Of a DNA stretch of 24,489 bases, positions 8,527-16,945 are shown piece after piece. A program made the position numbers and the translations under genes. Numbering within the stretch: position 1 is the first letter of the stretch; every line of letters starts with the position of its first letter. The stretch is taken from positions 269,854 to 294,342 of the forward strand of contig DGEI01000013.1 of NCBI GenBank assembly GCA_002385885.1. Reading direction: 5' to 3'. This stretch comes from Firmicutes bacterium UBA3930. GTDB lineage: Bacteria > Bacillota > Clostridia > Caldicoprobacterales > Caldicoprobacteraceae. The notes beneath the pieces are model-generated. The model had not been told where the DNA came from. It worked only from the letters and a program-made list of their open reading frames with translations, and did no database searches.

Positions 8527-10785
8527 CTACAACAAACTTACGGGATAAAAATCTGCTATTATCGTCTGCCGAACACCCGAAAACATATCAAGGCATTCAT
8601 CCATCAGACGATGGTATGCCTGTTTAAACAGTGCTTCGGTTTTTATCCGTATAAGAATTTGCCAACGGTATTTTCTGTTAATTCTCTCTAAAGGAGCGGT
8701 ATATGCTCCCATATCTATCAATCCCTGCTTCAGTATATGATTTTGTTCTATACGGTGTCGTATCCAATTCTCTATATCCTTGATCTGCTTTATAAGCCGA
8801 TCTTCATTTTCATCCAAAATCAGTATTCTTATTATATGGGAAAAAGGCGGATAACAAAACCGCCTTCGTATCCTGATCTCTTTTTCATAAAACCCGGAAT
8901 AATCATGCCTTGAAGCAAACTGTATTGCATAGTGATGCGGTTGATAGGATTGAATTATAACTTTTCCGCCTTTTTCGCCCCTGCCGGTACGGCCGGCCAC
9001 CTGGGTTATAAGCTGGAATGTTTTTTCGCAGCTGCGGAAATCGGGAATGTTTAATGCCGTATCAGCCACAATCACGCCTACAAGCGTTACACCAGGAAAA
9101 TCCAAACCCTTTGCAACCATTTGAGTACCCAGCAAAAAATCGTATTTACCCTCCCTGAAATCACTTAATATCCGCTGATGAGCCCCTTTGGCAGAAGTGG
9201 TGTCCATATCCATCCGGACAATACGGGCTTGTGGAAACAGCTTTTTTAGATCCTCCTCAACCCGCTGGGTACCGATGCCAAAATGTTTGATATACCTGCT
9301 TTTGCATTTCGGGCATATAGCAGGATACGAATAGTTCTGCCCGCAATAATGGCATTTAAGTATTTTCCCATACGCATGGTAGGTAAGGGATATATCACAA
9401 TTGCTGCACTTTAAAACAAATCCGCAGGAACGGCAGGAAACAAAATGAGCATAGCCTCTCCTGTTAAGGAGTAATATAGCCTGCTCCCGCTTCCTTAATA
9501 CATCAGACATAGCATTATACAGCGTCCCGCTCAGTATGCTCCGGTTTCCCCTGACTATCTCCTTTCTCATATCAACAATCTCGACCGGAGGCAGGGGTTT
9601 ATTGTCTATCCGGTGTTTCATGTATATCATCTTATACTCCCCATTTTGAGCCGTGTAGTGCTGAGCAATGGACGGGGTTGCACTTCCCAAAAGAAGAACG
9701 GCGCCTTCGAGTTCACACCTCTTGCAAGCCACATCTATGGCATGATACCTGGGTCTCATATCCGACTTATAGCTATCCTCATGGGCTTCATCGATTATGA
9801 CCAGCCCTAATCTTTGGAGAGGAACAAAGATTGCCGATCGGGCTCCAACAACGATATCAACCTGTTGATTTCGTATCCTGTGCCATTCGTCAAATCGCTC
9901 TCCCACTGATAACCCGCTGTGCATTATGGCTACCTGTTGCCCAAAATGATTTTTGAACCTCTCCACGGTTTGAGGCGTCAGCGATATCTCCGGCACCATA
10001 ACGATAACCTGTTTATTCATTTCCAGCGCTTTCCGGGCTGCATGGATGTAGACCTCGGTTTTTCCGCTCCCGGTTACACCCTGGAGCAGGAATCTCTCAT
10101 ATCCCTTTCCAATAGCCCGGTGTATCTCGCTGATCGCTTCCTGCTGTTCCTTGGTCAGAACTTCAGGTTGTTTCCCAATGTCATACTCATATTTCCAGGG
10201 ATTGCGGTACACCTCATGATGCTCGATCCGGATCAATCCTTGTTTTTCCAGGTTTTTAAAGCTTGACAAAGGCGCTCCGGTAGCAGCTCTCAGCTGATCC
10301 AGAAAAAGCTCATCGTTCTGAGCCAATAATCTGAGAATATCAGCCATATATGCTGATCTTTTTTCGATGGTTTTTATGCGATCCTCCAGGTTGTCAATAT
10401 CATTCAAATATACTACGCGTTCAGTTTTTTTTCGTGTATTACGGCGAAGGCCGGGGGGTATGACACATCGGATTGCCTCAATAGTAAGGCAATGATACTC
10501 TTCTTTCATCCAGGAAATAATAGGGAGCATATTCTCCGGAATAACAGGATAGCCATCCAGTATCTTGCTTATAGGTTTTATCTTATCATCAGGTACATCC
10601 GTGCTGGAATCCAGCTGCATGACGTAACCTTCCATCTTCCTGTTTGCTGTGCCAAAGGGCACCTTTACCCTCATCCCAACTTTAATCTGTTCACGTAAAT
10701 TCTCAGGTATTCTATAATGGAATATTTTATCAACCATAGGATGAACCTGATCGACTATTACACCAGCATAAACCCCATTCTCCAC
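8527..10785 (-). CDS. priA: Primosomal protein N' (replication restart helicase)
   Basis: PriA recognises stalled forks and D-loops and reloads the replicative helicase. The protein has an N-terminal 3'-DNA-binding region (YAGVIVDQ, FHYRIPENL, GMRVKVPFG), a winged-helix part, a Walker A site GVTGSGKTEVY, the Walker B box IIDEAH, and the family's paired zinc sites with eight cysteines (CRSCGF, CSNCD, CHYCG, CPKCK). Helicase motifs V and VI follow (QMVAKGLDFPGV, QVAGRTGRGEKG). I placed the start at GTG 10785 because GGGAGG lies six bases upstream. The in-frame ATG at 10791 abuts that ribosome binding site, and the TTG at 10818 is less likely. It has about 752 residues and the family is typically 730-810. 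Confidence 0.95.
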   Translation of the reverse strand: MENGVYAGVIVDQVHPMVDKIFHYRIPENLREQIKVGMRVKVPFGTANRKMEGYVMQLDSSTDVPDDKIKPISKILDGYPVIPENMLPIISWMKEEYHCLTIEAIRCVIPPGLRRNTRKKTERVVYLNDIDNLEDRIKTIEKRSAYMADILRLLAQNDELFLDQLRAATGAPLSSFKNLEKQGLIRIEHHEVYRNPWKYEYDIGKQPEVLTKEQQEAISEIHRAIGKGYERFLLQGVTGSGKTEVYIHAARKALEMNKQVIVMVPEISLTPQTVERFKNHFGQQVAIMHSGLSVGERFDEWHRIRNQQVDIVVGARSAIFVPLQRLGLVIIDEAHEDSYKSDMRPRYHAIDVACKRCELEGAVLLLGSATPSIAQHYTAQNGEYKMIYMKHRIDNKPLPPVEIVDMRKEIVRGNRSILSGTLYNAMSDVLRKREQAILLLNRRGYAHFVSCRSCGFVLKCSNCDISLTYHAYGKILKCHYCGQNYSYPAICPKCKSRYIKHFGIGTQRVEEDLKKLFPQARIVRMDMDTTSAKGAHQRILSDFREGKYDFLLGTQMVAKGLDFPGVTLVGVIVADTALNIPDFRSCEKTFQLITQVAGRTGRGEKGGKVIIQSYQPHHYAIQFASRHDYSGFYEKEIRIRRRFCYPPFSHIIRILILDENEDRLIKQIKDIENWIRHRIEQNHILKQGLIDMGAYTAPLERINRKYRWQILIRIKTEALFKQAYHRLMDECLDMFSGVRQTIIADFYPVSLL

Positions 10786-10823
10786 CTGCATCCTCCCTTT
10801 AAACTCACCCACTAACAAGACGG

Positions 10824-10852
10824 ATACTGCCCAATACTAAACTATGCAGTAT
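10824..10852 (-). other. Small inverted repeat in the coaBC-priA gap
   Basis: Seven-base arms ATACTGC and GCAGTAT face each other across 15 bases in the short space between the coaBC stop and the priA start. It is not followed by a run of T on the coding strand, so I do not call it a terminator. It could be a weak RNA hairpin that separates the two halves of the operon, or chance. Confidence 0.3.
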
Positions 10853-10875
10853 GAATTACTTCCCCGGTATAAGCA

Positions 10876-12099
10876 TCAATTTGTTTTTGCCGCTAAACGC
10901 GGGCTTCTTTTTAACACTTCATCAATCATCCTATGGGCAAACTCGTTTTTATCCAATAGGGGAATCTCAACAATTTCACCTTCATGAGTAATGAGCACTC
11001 CCTTATTGGTATCATTCATAAAGCCTGCACCGGATTCAGTTATATCATTTGCAAGTATAAAGTCAAGGTTTTTCTGTTGCATCTTTTCCCTGGCATATTC
11101 CGCCACGTTTTGTGTTTCGGCAGCAAATCCAACGAGAATCTGTTCTTTCTTTCGCTTCCCCAGTTCTTGCAATATATCGGGATTTTTCACCAGCGTCAGT
11201 ACCAATTGACTGCTGCCTTTTTTTATCTTTTGATCATGATAAGTTTCCGGACGGTAATCACCTACCGCGGCTGTTTTGAATACAATGTCGCAGGCCGGAT
11301 AAAGTTCCATAACCTTGTCATACATATCACGGGCTGTCTCCACGGAATGCATGTTAACATTTATCGGAGGCGATAGATTAACCGGCCCGGCTACCAGATC
11401 CACATCAGCGCCTCTGCCGGCACATGCAGCAGCAATGGCAAAGCCCATCTTCCCTGTTGAAGGATTGCTGATAAACCTCACCGGATCCAAATATTCCCTT
11501 GTAGGGCCGGCAGTTACCAAAACCCTGATTCCCTTTAAGTCCTGTTTCCTGCTAAAATAGCCTGATATAGCCTGCAGTATATCATCTAGACCGGCTAATT
11601 TTCCTTCCCCTACGTCACCGCAGGCCAATCTTCCTTCAGCAGGCGAAATAAAAAAATACCCCTTCTTCTTTAATGCTTCAATGTTACCCTGCACAATAGG
11701 ATTATTGTACATATTGGTGTTCATGGCAGGAGCAAATATTACCTGTGCTTGCGTAGCCATAATGGTAGTGGATAAAAGATCATCGGCAATACCGTGGCAT
11801 ACCTTCCCGATTATATTGGCTGTTGCAGGCACAACCGCCAAAACATCCGCCCATTTTGCAAGGGATATGTGGTCAATTTCCCAGGAACCGGCACGGGAAA
11901 ACATATCATAATAAACGGGATTGCCGGATAGTGTTTCAAATGTAAGCGGACTGATAAACTCCATAGCATTTTTTGTCATAATAGTCTTTACCAGGGCCCC
12001 CTGTTTAACAAGGGAGCTTACAAGCTCCGCTGCTTTATACGCTGCTATTCCTCCGGTTATTCCAATGACAATCTTTTTATCCTTCAGCACCCTACTCAT
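10876..12099 (-). CDS. coaBC: Bifunctional phosphopantothenoylcysteine decarboxylase / phosphopantothenate-cysteine ligase
   Basis: CoaBC performs two consecutive steps of coenzyme A synthesis: ligation of Cys to 4'-phosphopantothenate with CTP, then FMN-dependent decarboxylation. From ATG 12099 it has 407 residues, a normal length. The N-terminal CoaC half has GITGGIAAYKA (flavin binding), the active-site His in EIDHISLAKWAD, PAMNTNMYNNP (conserved Asn), and the catalytic Cys in RLACGDVGEGKLA. The CoaB half begins near RVLVTAGPTREYLDPVRF, with SNPSTGKMG, KTAAVGDYRP and later GFAAET. The ORF is open upstream, but that extension overlaps rpoZ, and GAAGG lies 11 bases ahead of the chosen start. 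rpoZ ends two bases before it, which suggests coupling. Confidence 0.95.
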   Translation of the reverse strand: MSRVLKDKKIVIGITGGIAAYKAAELVSSLVKQGALVKTIMTKNAMEFISPLTFETLSGNPVYYDMFSRAGSWEIDHISLAKWADVLAVVPATANIIGKVCHGIADDLLSTTIMATQAQVIFAPAMNTNMYNNPIVQGNIEALKKKGYFFISPAEGRLACGDVGEGKLAGLDDILQAISGYFSRKQDLKGIRVLVTAGPTREYLDPVRFISNPSTGKMGFAIAAACAGRGADVDLVAGPVNLSPPINVNMHSVETARDMYDKVMELYPACDIVFKTAAVGDYRPETYHDQKIKKGSSQLVLTLVKNPDILQELGKRKKEQILVGFAAETQNVAEYAREKMQQKNLDFILANDITESGAGFMNDTNKGVLITHEGEIVEIPLLDKNEFAHRMIDEVLKRSPRLAAKTN

Positions 12100-12100
12100 A

Positions 12101-12307
12101 CTACTTAATACCTTCTTTTGTACGCTTATATAATATTTTGCCGCTATTAACCTCGTTGGTAGCAACAGTAACCGGTTTATCAGAATCTATTTCAATAAGG
12201 GGATTTGCCCCCGCTACCAGCTTTCTTGCCCGTTTTGCCACCTGTACAACCAGTGTATACCGGCTGTCTGTCCGTTTCATTAATTCATTTAGCGTCGGAT
12301 AAATCAT
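12101..12307 (-). CDS. rpoZ: DNA-directed RNA polymerase omega subunit
   Basis: The omega subunit is a small chaperone-like part of RNA polymerase that binds the beta' subunit. The 68-residue protein shows the family pattern: MIYPTLNELM at the N-terminus, then the core DSRYTLVVQVAKRARKLV and the segment KPVTVATNEVNSGKI. The ATG is preceded by GGAGG with six bases between. Its place directly after gmk is the usual arrangement in Firmicutes (yloH in B. subtilis) and in many other bacteria, which supports the call for so short a gene. Confidence 0.93.
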   Translation of the reverse strand: MIYPTLNELMKRTDSRYTLVVQVAKRARKLVAGANPLIEIDSDKPVTVATNEVNSGKILYKRTKEGIK

Positions 12308-12318
12308 TTAACCCCTCC

Positions 12319-12927
12319 CTATAGCCCTAAATACAGTCCTTTATTTCTGGCAACACGACATTTTTCCGCCAGAACAATAGCTTCCAACCTGCGTACAGCC
12401 TCATCCACCGTGTCATTTACAACAACATAACTATACTGTGACAGATAGGTTAGTTCATGATACGCACTTTGAAATCTTGTGTAAATTGCTTCGGCGCTCT
12501 CGGTACCACGCTTGATAATCCTTCTCTTGAGTTCGTCCATAGATGGTGGGATAATAAATATAAAAACCCCGTCCGGATATTTATCCTTTACCTGAAGCGC
12601 CCCCTGAATATCAATCTCCAGCAATACATCAAACCCGGATGCTATTTTCTCTTCAACGTATTCTCTCGGAGTACCATAGTAGTTTCCATAAACCTCGGCA
12701 TATTCCAAAAATTTATTTTCCTTCACCATTTTTTCAAATGATTGTTTATCGGTGAAATAGTAGTTTACCCCTTCCTTCTCTCCTGGCCTCGGTTTGCGCG
12801 TAGTCATAGAGACAGACAGCAGGGCCCCGGGATTTCTTTTTAAATAAGCGCTGCATATTGTGCCCTTTCCCGCACCTGAAGGCCCGGACAAAACTATAAG
12901 TAATCCTTTATTGTCCATATCATGCAT
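12319..12927 (-). CDS. gmk: Guanylate kinase
   Basis: It phosphorylates GMP to GDP with ATP, an essential step in guanine nucleotide supply. The 202 residues begin with the P-loop GPSGAGKGTI, followed by the GMP-binding region SVSMTTRKPRPGEKEGVNYYF, with the Arg and Tyr residues known to hold GMP, then EYAEVYGNYYGTP, DIQGALQV and IFIIPPSM. The LID segment RIIKRGTESAEAI is also present. The start could be ATG 12927 or the in-frame ATG 12918; neither has a strong ribosome binding site. It is followed after 11 bases by rpoZ and preceded by remA. Confidence 0.95.
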   Translation of the reverse strand: MHDMDNKGLLIVLSGPSGAGKGTICSAYLKRNPGALLSVSMTTRKPRPGEKEGVNYYFTDKQSFEKMVKENKFLEYAEVYGNYYGTPREYVEEKIASGFDVLLEIDIQGALQVKDKYPDGVFIFIIPPSMDELKRRIIKRGTESAEAIYTRFQSAYHELTYLSQYSYVVVNDTVDEAVRRLEAIVLAEKCRVARNKGLYLGL

Positions 12928-12941
12928 ACTTCACGTTATTG

Positions 12942-13223
12942 TTATTCTTCATCTGATTGCAAAGCAGCAGAAGGGGTATTTTCCTTGGTATTAAGCCGAT
13001 GGGCCACCGTTTCGGGTTGAACAGCGGATAGTATCACATGATCGCTGTCTGTGATTATTACAGCTCTGGTTCTTCTGCCATACGTTGCATCTACCAGCAT
13101 CCCCCTGTCTCTCGCCTCCTGAATAATCCTTTTAATCGGCGCTGATTCGGGACTGACGATGGCAACCAGTCGGTTAGCTGATACAATATTACCAAATCCA
13201 ATGTTGATTAATCGAATACTCAT
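12942..13223 (-). CDS. remA: RemA-like extracellular matrix regulator (DUF370)
   Basis: RemA is a small DNA-binding protein that in B. subtilis activates matrix and osmoprotection genes as a ring-shaped oligomer. The 93-residue protein starts MSIRLINIGFGNIV and carries SANRLVAIVSPESAPIK and the segment TYGRRTRAVIITDSDHVILSA, all diagnostic of the DUF370 family. The C-terminal tail of about 15 residues (ending in an acidic stretch) is longer than the compact family core and looks unstructured. AGGGAG lies eight bases before the ATG. The position between yicC and gmk is the usual one in Firmicutes. What it regulates in this organism cannot be seen here. Confidence 0.92.
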   Translation of the reverse strand: MSIRLINIGFGNIVSANRLVAIVSPESAPIKRIIQEARDRGMLVDATYGRRTRAVIITDSDHVILSAVQPETVAHRLNTKENTPSAALQSDEE

Positions 13224-13243
13224 GCTACACTCTCCCTTTCATA

Positions 13244-14122
13244 TTACTCAATATTTTGAACCTGTTCCCTTACTTTTTCAATCTCGCTTTTTATTTCAAC
13301 CACCAGGCTGCTGATGGTTAAATCGTTAGCTTTTGAACCAATAGTATTAATCTCCCTGTTCATCTCCTGGATAAGAAAATCAAGTTTTCTTCCAACCGGG
13401 CCCACTTCTTCAAAAGTGCTTATAAACTGATCTATATGACTGCAGAACCGCACTATTTCCTCGGTTATATTACAGCGTTCAGCAAAATATGCAATTTCCA
13501 TATTAAACCGGTTTTCGTCCAAACCGGTTCCCTGTATAATTTCATCCAGCCTGCTTCTAAGTTTTTCCCTGTATTCTTCCACTATGTAAGGCGCGCGTTC
13601 TTCGATGCTGTTCAGCATATGCTTTACCAGTTCCATACGCTGCAATAAATCTTCCTTAAGCCTTTCCCCTTCCATCCTGCGCATATTTTTAACATCGGTC
13701 AATACCTTCTCTGTCAAATCTATCACAACATCTCTGAGGCGGTCATTATCTTCTTCTTTTTCGCTAACGATAAAAATATCAGGGATGTTAACCAGTGAAG
13801 ATACTTTTACATCATTCACTATATTATGCTCCCGCTCAAGCTTGTTAAAACACGAAAGGTACGCATTTAACAGAGGTTGATTCACATCTACATCAGCCGG
13901 AGCACCAAGCCGGTTCGAATAACCAAGGATCACCTCCACTCTTCCCCGCGCCAGATACCGCTGCACGGTGCTTCTTATATTCTCCTCGAGAAAGCTCAGG
14001 CTCCGAGGAAGCTTGATATAAACGTCCAGATAGCGATGATTTAAAGTCTTTATCTCTACCGTTATCTCCCTGCCGTCTTCAATTATTTTCCCTCTACCAA
14101 ATCCCGTCATGCTATATGTCAT
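13244..14122 (-). CDS. yicC: YicC/YloC family endoribonuclease
   Basis: YicC-family proteins are endoribonucleases; in E. coli YicC is linked to small-RNA turnover. The 292 residues start with the hallmark MTYSMTGFGRG, followed by EIKTLNHRYLDVYIKLP near the N-terminus and, at the C-terminus, VGRKLDFLIQEMNREINTIG and KSEIEKVREQVQN, the conserved YicC end. The middle is helical and charged, as in other members. A promoter-like element with an extended -10 lies about 65 bases upstream, so this is probably the first gene of the large operon that runs to thiN. The ribosome binding site is weak (GGGGA nine or more bases away). Confidence 0.93.
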   Translation of the reverse strand: MTYSMTGFGRGKIIEDGREITVEIKTLNHRYLDVYIKLPRSLSFLEENIRSTVQRYLARGRVEVILGYSNRLGAPADVDVNQPLLNAYLSCFNKLEREHNIVNDVKVSSLVNIPDIFIVSEKEEDNDRLRDVVIDLTEKVLTDVKNMRRMEGERLKEDLLQRMELVKHMLNSIEERAPYIVEEYREKLRSRLDEIIQGTGLDENRFNMEIAYFAERCNITEEIVRFCSHIDQFISTFEEVGPVGRKLDFLIQEMNREINTIGSKANDLTISSLVVEIKSEIEKVREQVQNIE

Positions 14123-14185
14123 AAATATTCATTCCCCATTCGTTCTCCATTCAATACCTTGAAGTCTATTTTTGTACTCTTTTGT

Positions 14186-14214
14186 ATTATAACATAAATA
14201 CCATGTATTAAAAA
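14186..14214 (-). promoter_or_regulatory. Putative sigma-A promoter of the yicC operon
   Basis: On the minus strand a perfect -10 TATAAT (14191-14186) is preceded by TGT, forming an extended -10 (TGnTATAAT). Seventeen bases upstream is TTTTTA, a poor -35. The start point would be near 14179, giving a leader of about 57 bases ahead of yicC. The extended -10 may compensate for the weak -35. This would drive the long operon yicC to thiN. Confidence 0.6.
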
Positions 14215-14238
14215 TATTATGTTTATCGGCTGTATATG

Positions 14239-15237
14239 TTATGTATCGGTTTCGTACCGCAGCGCTTTATACAGCTGATCTGCCTCCGGCGGCATAAGGG
14301 TAACTCTTCCTTCTTCGGTAATCAGCCATTTATCTTTACCCTCTATTACCTTTCCGACAACAGCAGCTTCTATTCCGTTGTCCTTAAAAACTTCAACCAG
14401 CTTAGAACCATTTGGCGTTATTATGATCATACAGCCGCTGGAAATCAGCTTTAATGGATCAATACCGAAAAAACTGCATATAGCCTGGGTTTCAGGTGCA
14501 ACGGGTATTTGGGCTGTTTCAATCTCTACTCCCCTGCCCATGGCCTCACTGGCTTCCCATATAGCGCCTAATACCCCGCCTTCAGTTGCGTCATGCATCC
14601 CATGAACACCAAATTCACCGGCTATTTTTCCCTCTTTAATCACGCTTATTTGACCCATAAAACTTTGCGCTCTTTCTATCACATCTGCCGGCAAATACTT
14701 CTTAAGCAGCTCTTCCCTGTCATAGGCCAGGATAGCAGTTCCCTCCATGCCAGCCTTCTTTGTTATAACTATATCATCCCCTGTTTTGGCATTGGCAAAC
14801 GAAACCAGGCCCTGCTTTCTGACCTTGCCTATAGCGGTGAGGCAGATTATCATCCTCGTTACCGAATCGGTGATTTCTGTATGGCCTCCTAGAATATCTA
14901 TGTTCAGCTCCTGGGCAGCACATTCAGCATCAACTACCACCTGTTCAATATCAGACATAGCTGTTGCAGGAGGTGCCAGAATGGTCAGGGTAACGCCTAT
15001 AACTTCAGCACCGGTAGTAGCAATATCATTGCAGCATATATGGACACCTATATATCCCATACGGCTTACAGCGCCGGTTATTGGATCGCTGGAAACAATA
15101 CACAGCTCCTCACCAAACTCAAGTATGCCGCAGTCCCTTCCAACCCCCGGCCCAAGTATTACATCACTGCGTTTCATTCTTAAATTTGAAATTATCCTGT
15201 TTTTTAGAAATTCATTGGATATCTTGCCTGTATTCAC
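14239..15237 (-). CDS. AIR synthase-related (PurM/HypE-fold) protein
   Basis: The 332 residues have the two-domain PurM fold shared by HypE, ThiL, SelD and PurM, which bind ATP. Visible features are GPGVGRDCGILEF and IVSSDPITGA in the N-terminal domain, HICCNDIATTGA (the segment equivalent to the metal and ATP-binding Asp region), LGGHTEITDSV, and the C-terminal GVHGMHDATEGGVLGAIWE plus LISSGCMIII. It resembles HypE most, but it ends in YETDT and lacks the HypE C-terminal cysteine motif that carries the cyanide precursor. No other hyp gene is in the window. I therefore leave substrate and pathway open. The GTG start has GGAGG six bases upstream and a promoter-like element just before it. Confidence 0.8.
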   Translation of the reverse strand: MNTGKISNEFLKNRIISNLRMKRSDVILGPGVGRDCGILEFGEELCIVSSDPITGAVSRMGYIGVHICCNDIATTGAEVIGVTLTILAPPATAMSDIEQVVVDAECAAQELNIDILGGHTEITDSVTRMIICLTAIGKVRKQGLVSFANAKTGDDIVITKKAGMEGTAILAYDREELLKKYLPADVIERAQSFMGQISVIKEGKIAGEFGVHGMHDATEGGVLGAIWEASEAMGRGVEIETAQIPVAPETQAICSFFGIDPLKLISSGCMIIITPNGSKLVEVFKDNGIEAAVVGKVIEGKDKWLITEEGRVTLMPPEADQLYKALRYETDT

Positions 15238-15277
15238 ATTATTCCTCCAAATAGCATTGGAATTCTCCTATTTCATA

Positions 15278-15305
15278 ATTGTACCACTATTTTTGTTAAA
15301 ATCAA
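15278..15305 (-). promoter_or_regulatory. Putative promoter of the AIR synthase-related gene
   Basis: Reading the minus strand, TTGATT (15305-15300) and TACAAT (15283-15278) are separated by 16 bases, and the -10 is preceded by TGG, an extended -10. The start point would be near 15271, about 34 bases ahead of the GTG at 15237. The match is good at the -10 and moderate at the -35. Confidence 0.6.
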
Positions 15306-15415
15306 ATATTTTATTGGCCTGCCTCATCTACCTGTTATACTTAAAATATACCATATTACAGCTGTTGCCAAACAATAACTTCCTGCTCTCACCATGGAAG
15401 CAGCATACAAATAGA

Positions 15416-15454
15416 ATAAGCCTGTATCGATAGATCTATCCATAACAGGCTTAT
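15416..15454 (-). terminator. Long imperfect hairpin after gatB, possible terminator
   Basis: Ten-base arms ATAAGCCTGT and ACAGGCTTAT enclose a nearly self-complementary core that includes the perfect palindrome GATAGATCTATC (15429-15440), so most of the 39 bases can pair. It lies about 57 bases after the gatB stop. The minus-strand sequence after it, TCTATTTGTATG, is only moderately T-rich, so termination would be weaker than at the other two clear terminators in the window. It could instead be a protein-binding palindrome or an mRNA-stabilising stem. Confidence 0.5.
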
Positions 15455-15510
15455 CCTTAAACTACCATCTATCTGCAGAGGTGAAAATTTTGCAGGAAGC
15501 TCGGACGTTT

Positions 15511-16941
15511 TTACTTGTCCAATTCTTCCAATAGAATTGTATTTACCAGCTGGGGATTTGCCCTGCCTTTTGTCGCCTTCATGGTCTGCCCGACCAAAAA
15601 GCCCATCGCTTTTTTCTTCCCCTTTTTATAATCTTCTACAGACTTCGGATTATCCTCTATGACTTTTCTTATAATCTGTACAAGCTCATCTTTGTCGGAA
15701 ATCTGCTTAAGACCTTTCTGTTCCACTATGGTTTCGGGATCCCTGCCGGTATCAAACATATCTTCAAATACCGTTTTAGCTATGGACCCGCTTATAACAT
15801 TGCTGTCAATCAAACGCAGTAAACTTGCCAGGTTCTCAGGTGAAACCGGAACATCCGATATTTCAATATTCCGTTCGTTAACCAGTCTCAAAAAATCTCC
15901 CATAAGCCAATTGCTTACAGTTTTCGGATTCTGATAGATCTCAACGCATTTTTCAAAAAACCTGGCTAAATCTATGGAGGTTGTAAGAATCTCAGCATCA
16001 TATTCAGGCAATCCAAATTCCTCAACAAACCTTTTCTGTTTTTGCGCAGGCAGTTCCGGTATATCTTTTCTTATCATCTCCACCCATTCATCATCTATTT
16101 CAACCGGCGGAAGATCGGGTTCAGGAAAATACCTGTAATCCTGGGCCTGTTCTTTGGTACGCATAGCGAAACTCCGTCCCAGGCCATCATCCCATCTTCT
16201 CGTTTCCCTTAAAATTTTACCGCCCTCTTCCAATATGCTTATCTGCCTGGATGCTTCATACTCAATTGCCCTGTATACGGCGCGAAATGAATTTAAATTT
16301 TTCATTTCGGTGCGTTCGCCAAACTCTTCCTGACCTTCCGGCCTTACTGACACATTAACATCGCAGCGTAAAGATCCTTCCTGCATCTTACAGTCGGACA
16401 CATCAATGTATTGCAGAATAGTCCTTAAGTTCTCAAGAAATACCTTTGCCTCTTCAGCCGACCTCAAATCCGGCTCGGTAACTATTTCAATCAAAGGCAC
16501 ACCGCTTCTATTCAAATCAACAAGGGTATGATCCATATACGGATCGTGCAGCAGCTTTCCTGCATCCTCTTCCAAATGTATACGGTTTATACCGATGCGT
16601 TTTGCTTTTTCATCCGCTACTATATCCAGATAGCCTTTTTGGCATACAGGCATATCATATTGAGAGATCTGACATGCTCTGGGCAGATCAGGATAGAAGT
16701 AATTCTTTCTGTCCCATTTTGTATGTTTTGCAATACTGCAGTTCAATGCCAGCCCTGCTCTGATCGTGTACTCCAGAGCCTTTTTGTTCATAATGGGAAG
16801 CACACCCGGCATACCAATACATACTGGGCAGCATTGAGTGTTGGGATCGGCGCCAAAGGTAGTACTGCAGCTGCAGAATGCTTTCGATTTGGTGGATAGT
16901 TCGGCATGTACCTCCAGACCAATAACAACTTCGTATTTCAT
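15511..16941 (-). CDS. gatB: Asp-tRNA(Asn)/Glu-tRNA(Gln) amidotransferase subunit B
   Basis: GatB is the kinase and transamidase subunit of GatCAB: it activates the side chain of misacylated Glu-tRNA(Gln) or Asp-tRNA(Asn) and adds ammonia from GatA. From ATG 16941 the protein has 476 residues, a normal length. The active-site segments look intact: YEVVIGLEVHAEL, the zinc-binding cysteines in CSCSTTFG and CPVCIGMPGVLP, DRKNYFYPDLPRACQISQYD, HLEEDAGKLLH and NRSGVPLIEIV. The C-terminal tRNA-binding YqeY-like tail ends QLVNTILLEELDK. GGAGG, formed by the last codons of gatA, lies seven bases before the start, so translation is linked to gatA. Unlike GatA, I see no lost catalytic residue. Confidence 0.94.
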   Translation of the reverse strand: MKYEVVIGLEVHAELSTKSKAFCSCSTTFGADPNTQCCPVCIGMPGVLPIMNKKALEYTIRAGLALNCSIAKHTKWDRKNYFYPDLPRACQISQYDMPVCQKGYLDIVADEKAKRIGINRIHLEEDAGKLLHDPYMDHTLVDLNRSGVPLIEIVTEPDLRSAEEAKVFLENLRTILQYIDVSDCKMQEGSLRCDVNVSVRPEGQEEFGERTEMKNLNSFRAVYRAIEYEASRQISILEEGGKILRETRRWDDGLGRSFAMRTKEQAQDYRYFPEPDLPPVEIDDEWVEMIRKDIPELPAQKQKRFVEEFGLPEYDAEILTTSIDLARFFEKCVEIYQNPKTVSNWLMGDFLRLVNERNIEISDVPVSPENLASLLRLIDSNVISGSIAKTVFEDMFDTGRDPETIVEQKGLKQISDKDELVQIIRKVIEDNPKSVEDYKKGKKKAMGFLVGQTMKATKGRANPQLVNTILLEELDK

Positions 16942-16945
16942 TTTT

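Noticed and set aside
14239..15237. Assignment as HypE, hydrogenase maturation
   Set aside because: The C-terminal cysteine motif is missing and no other hydrogenase gene is present, so only the superfamily is claimed.
14747..15433. Plus-strand open frame of about 228 codons opposite the AIR synthase-related gene
   Set aside because: Mostly antisense to a convincing coding region; the translated sequence shows no domain and runs into the promoter region.
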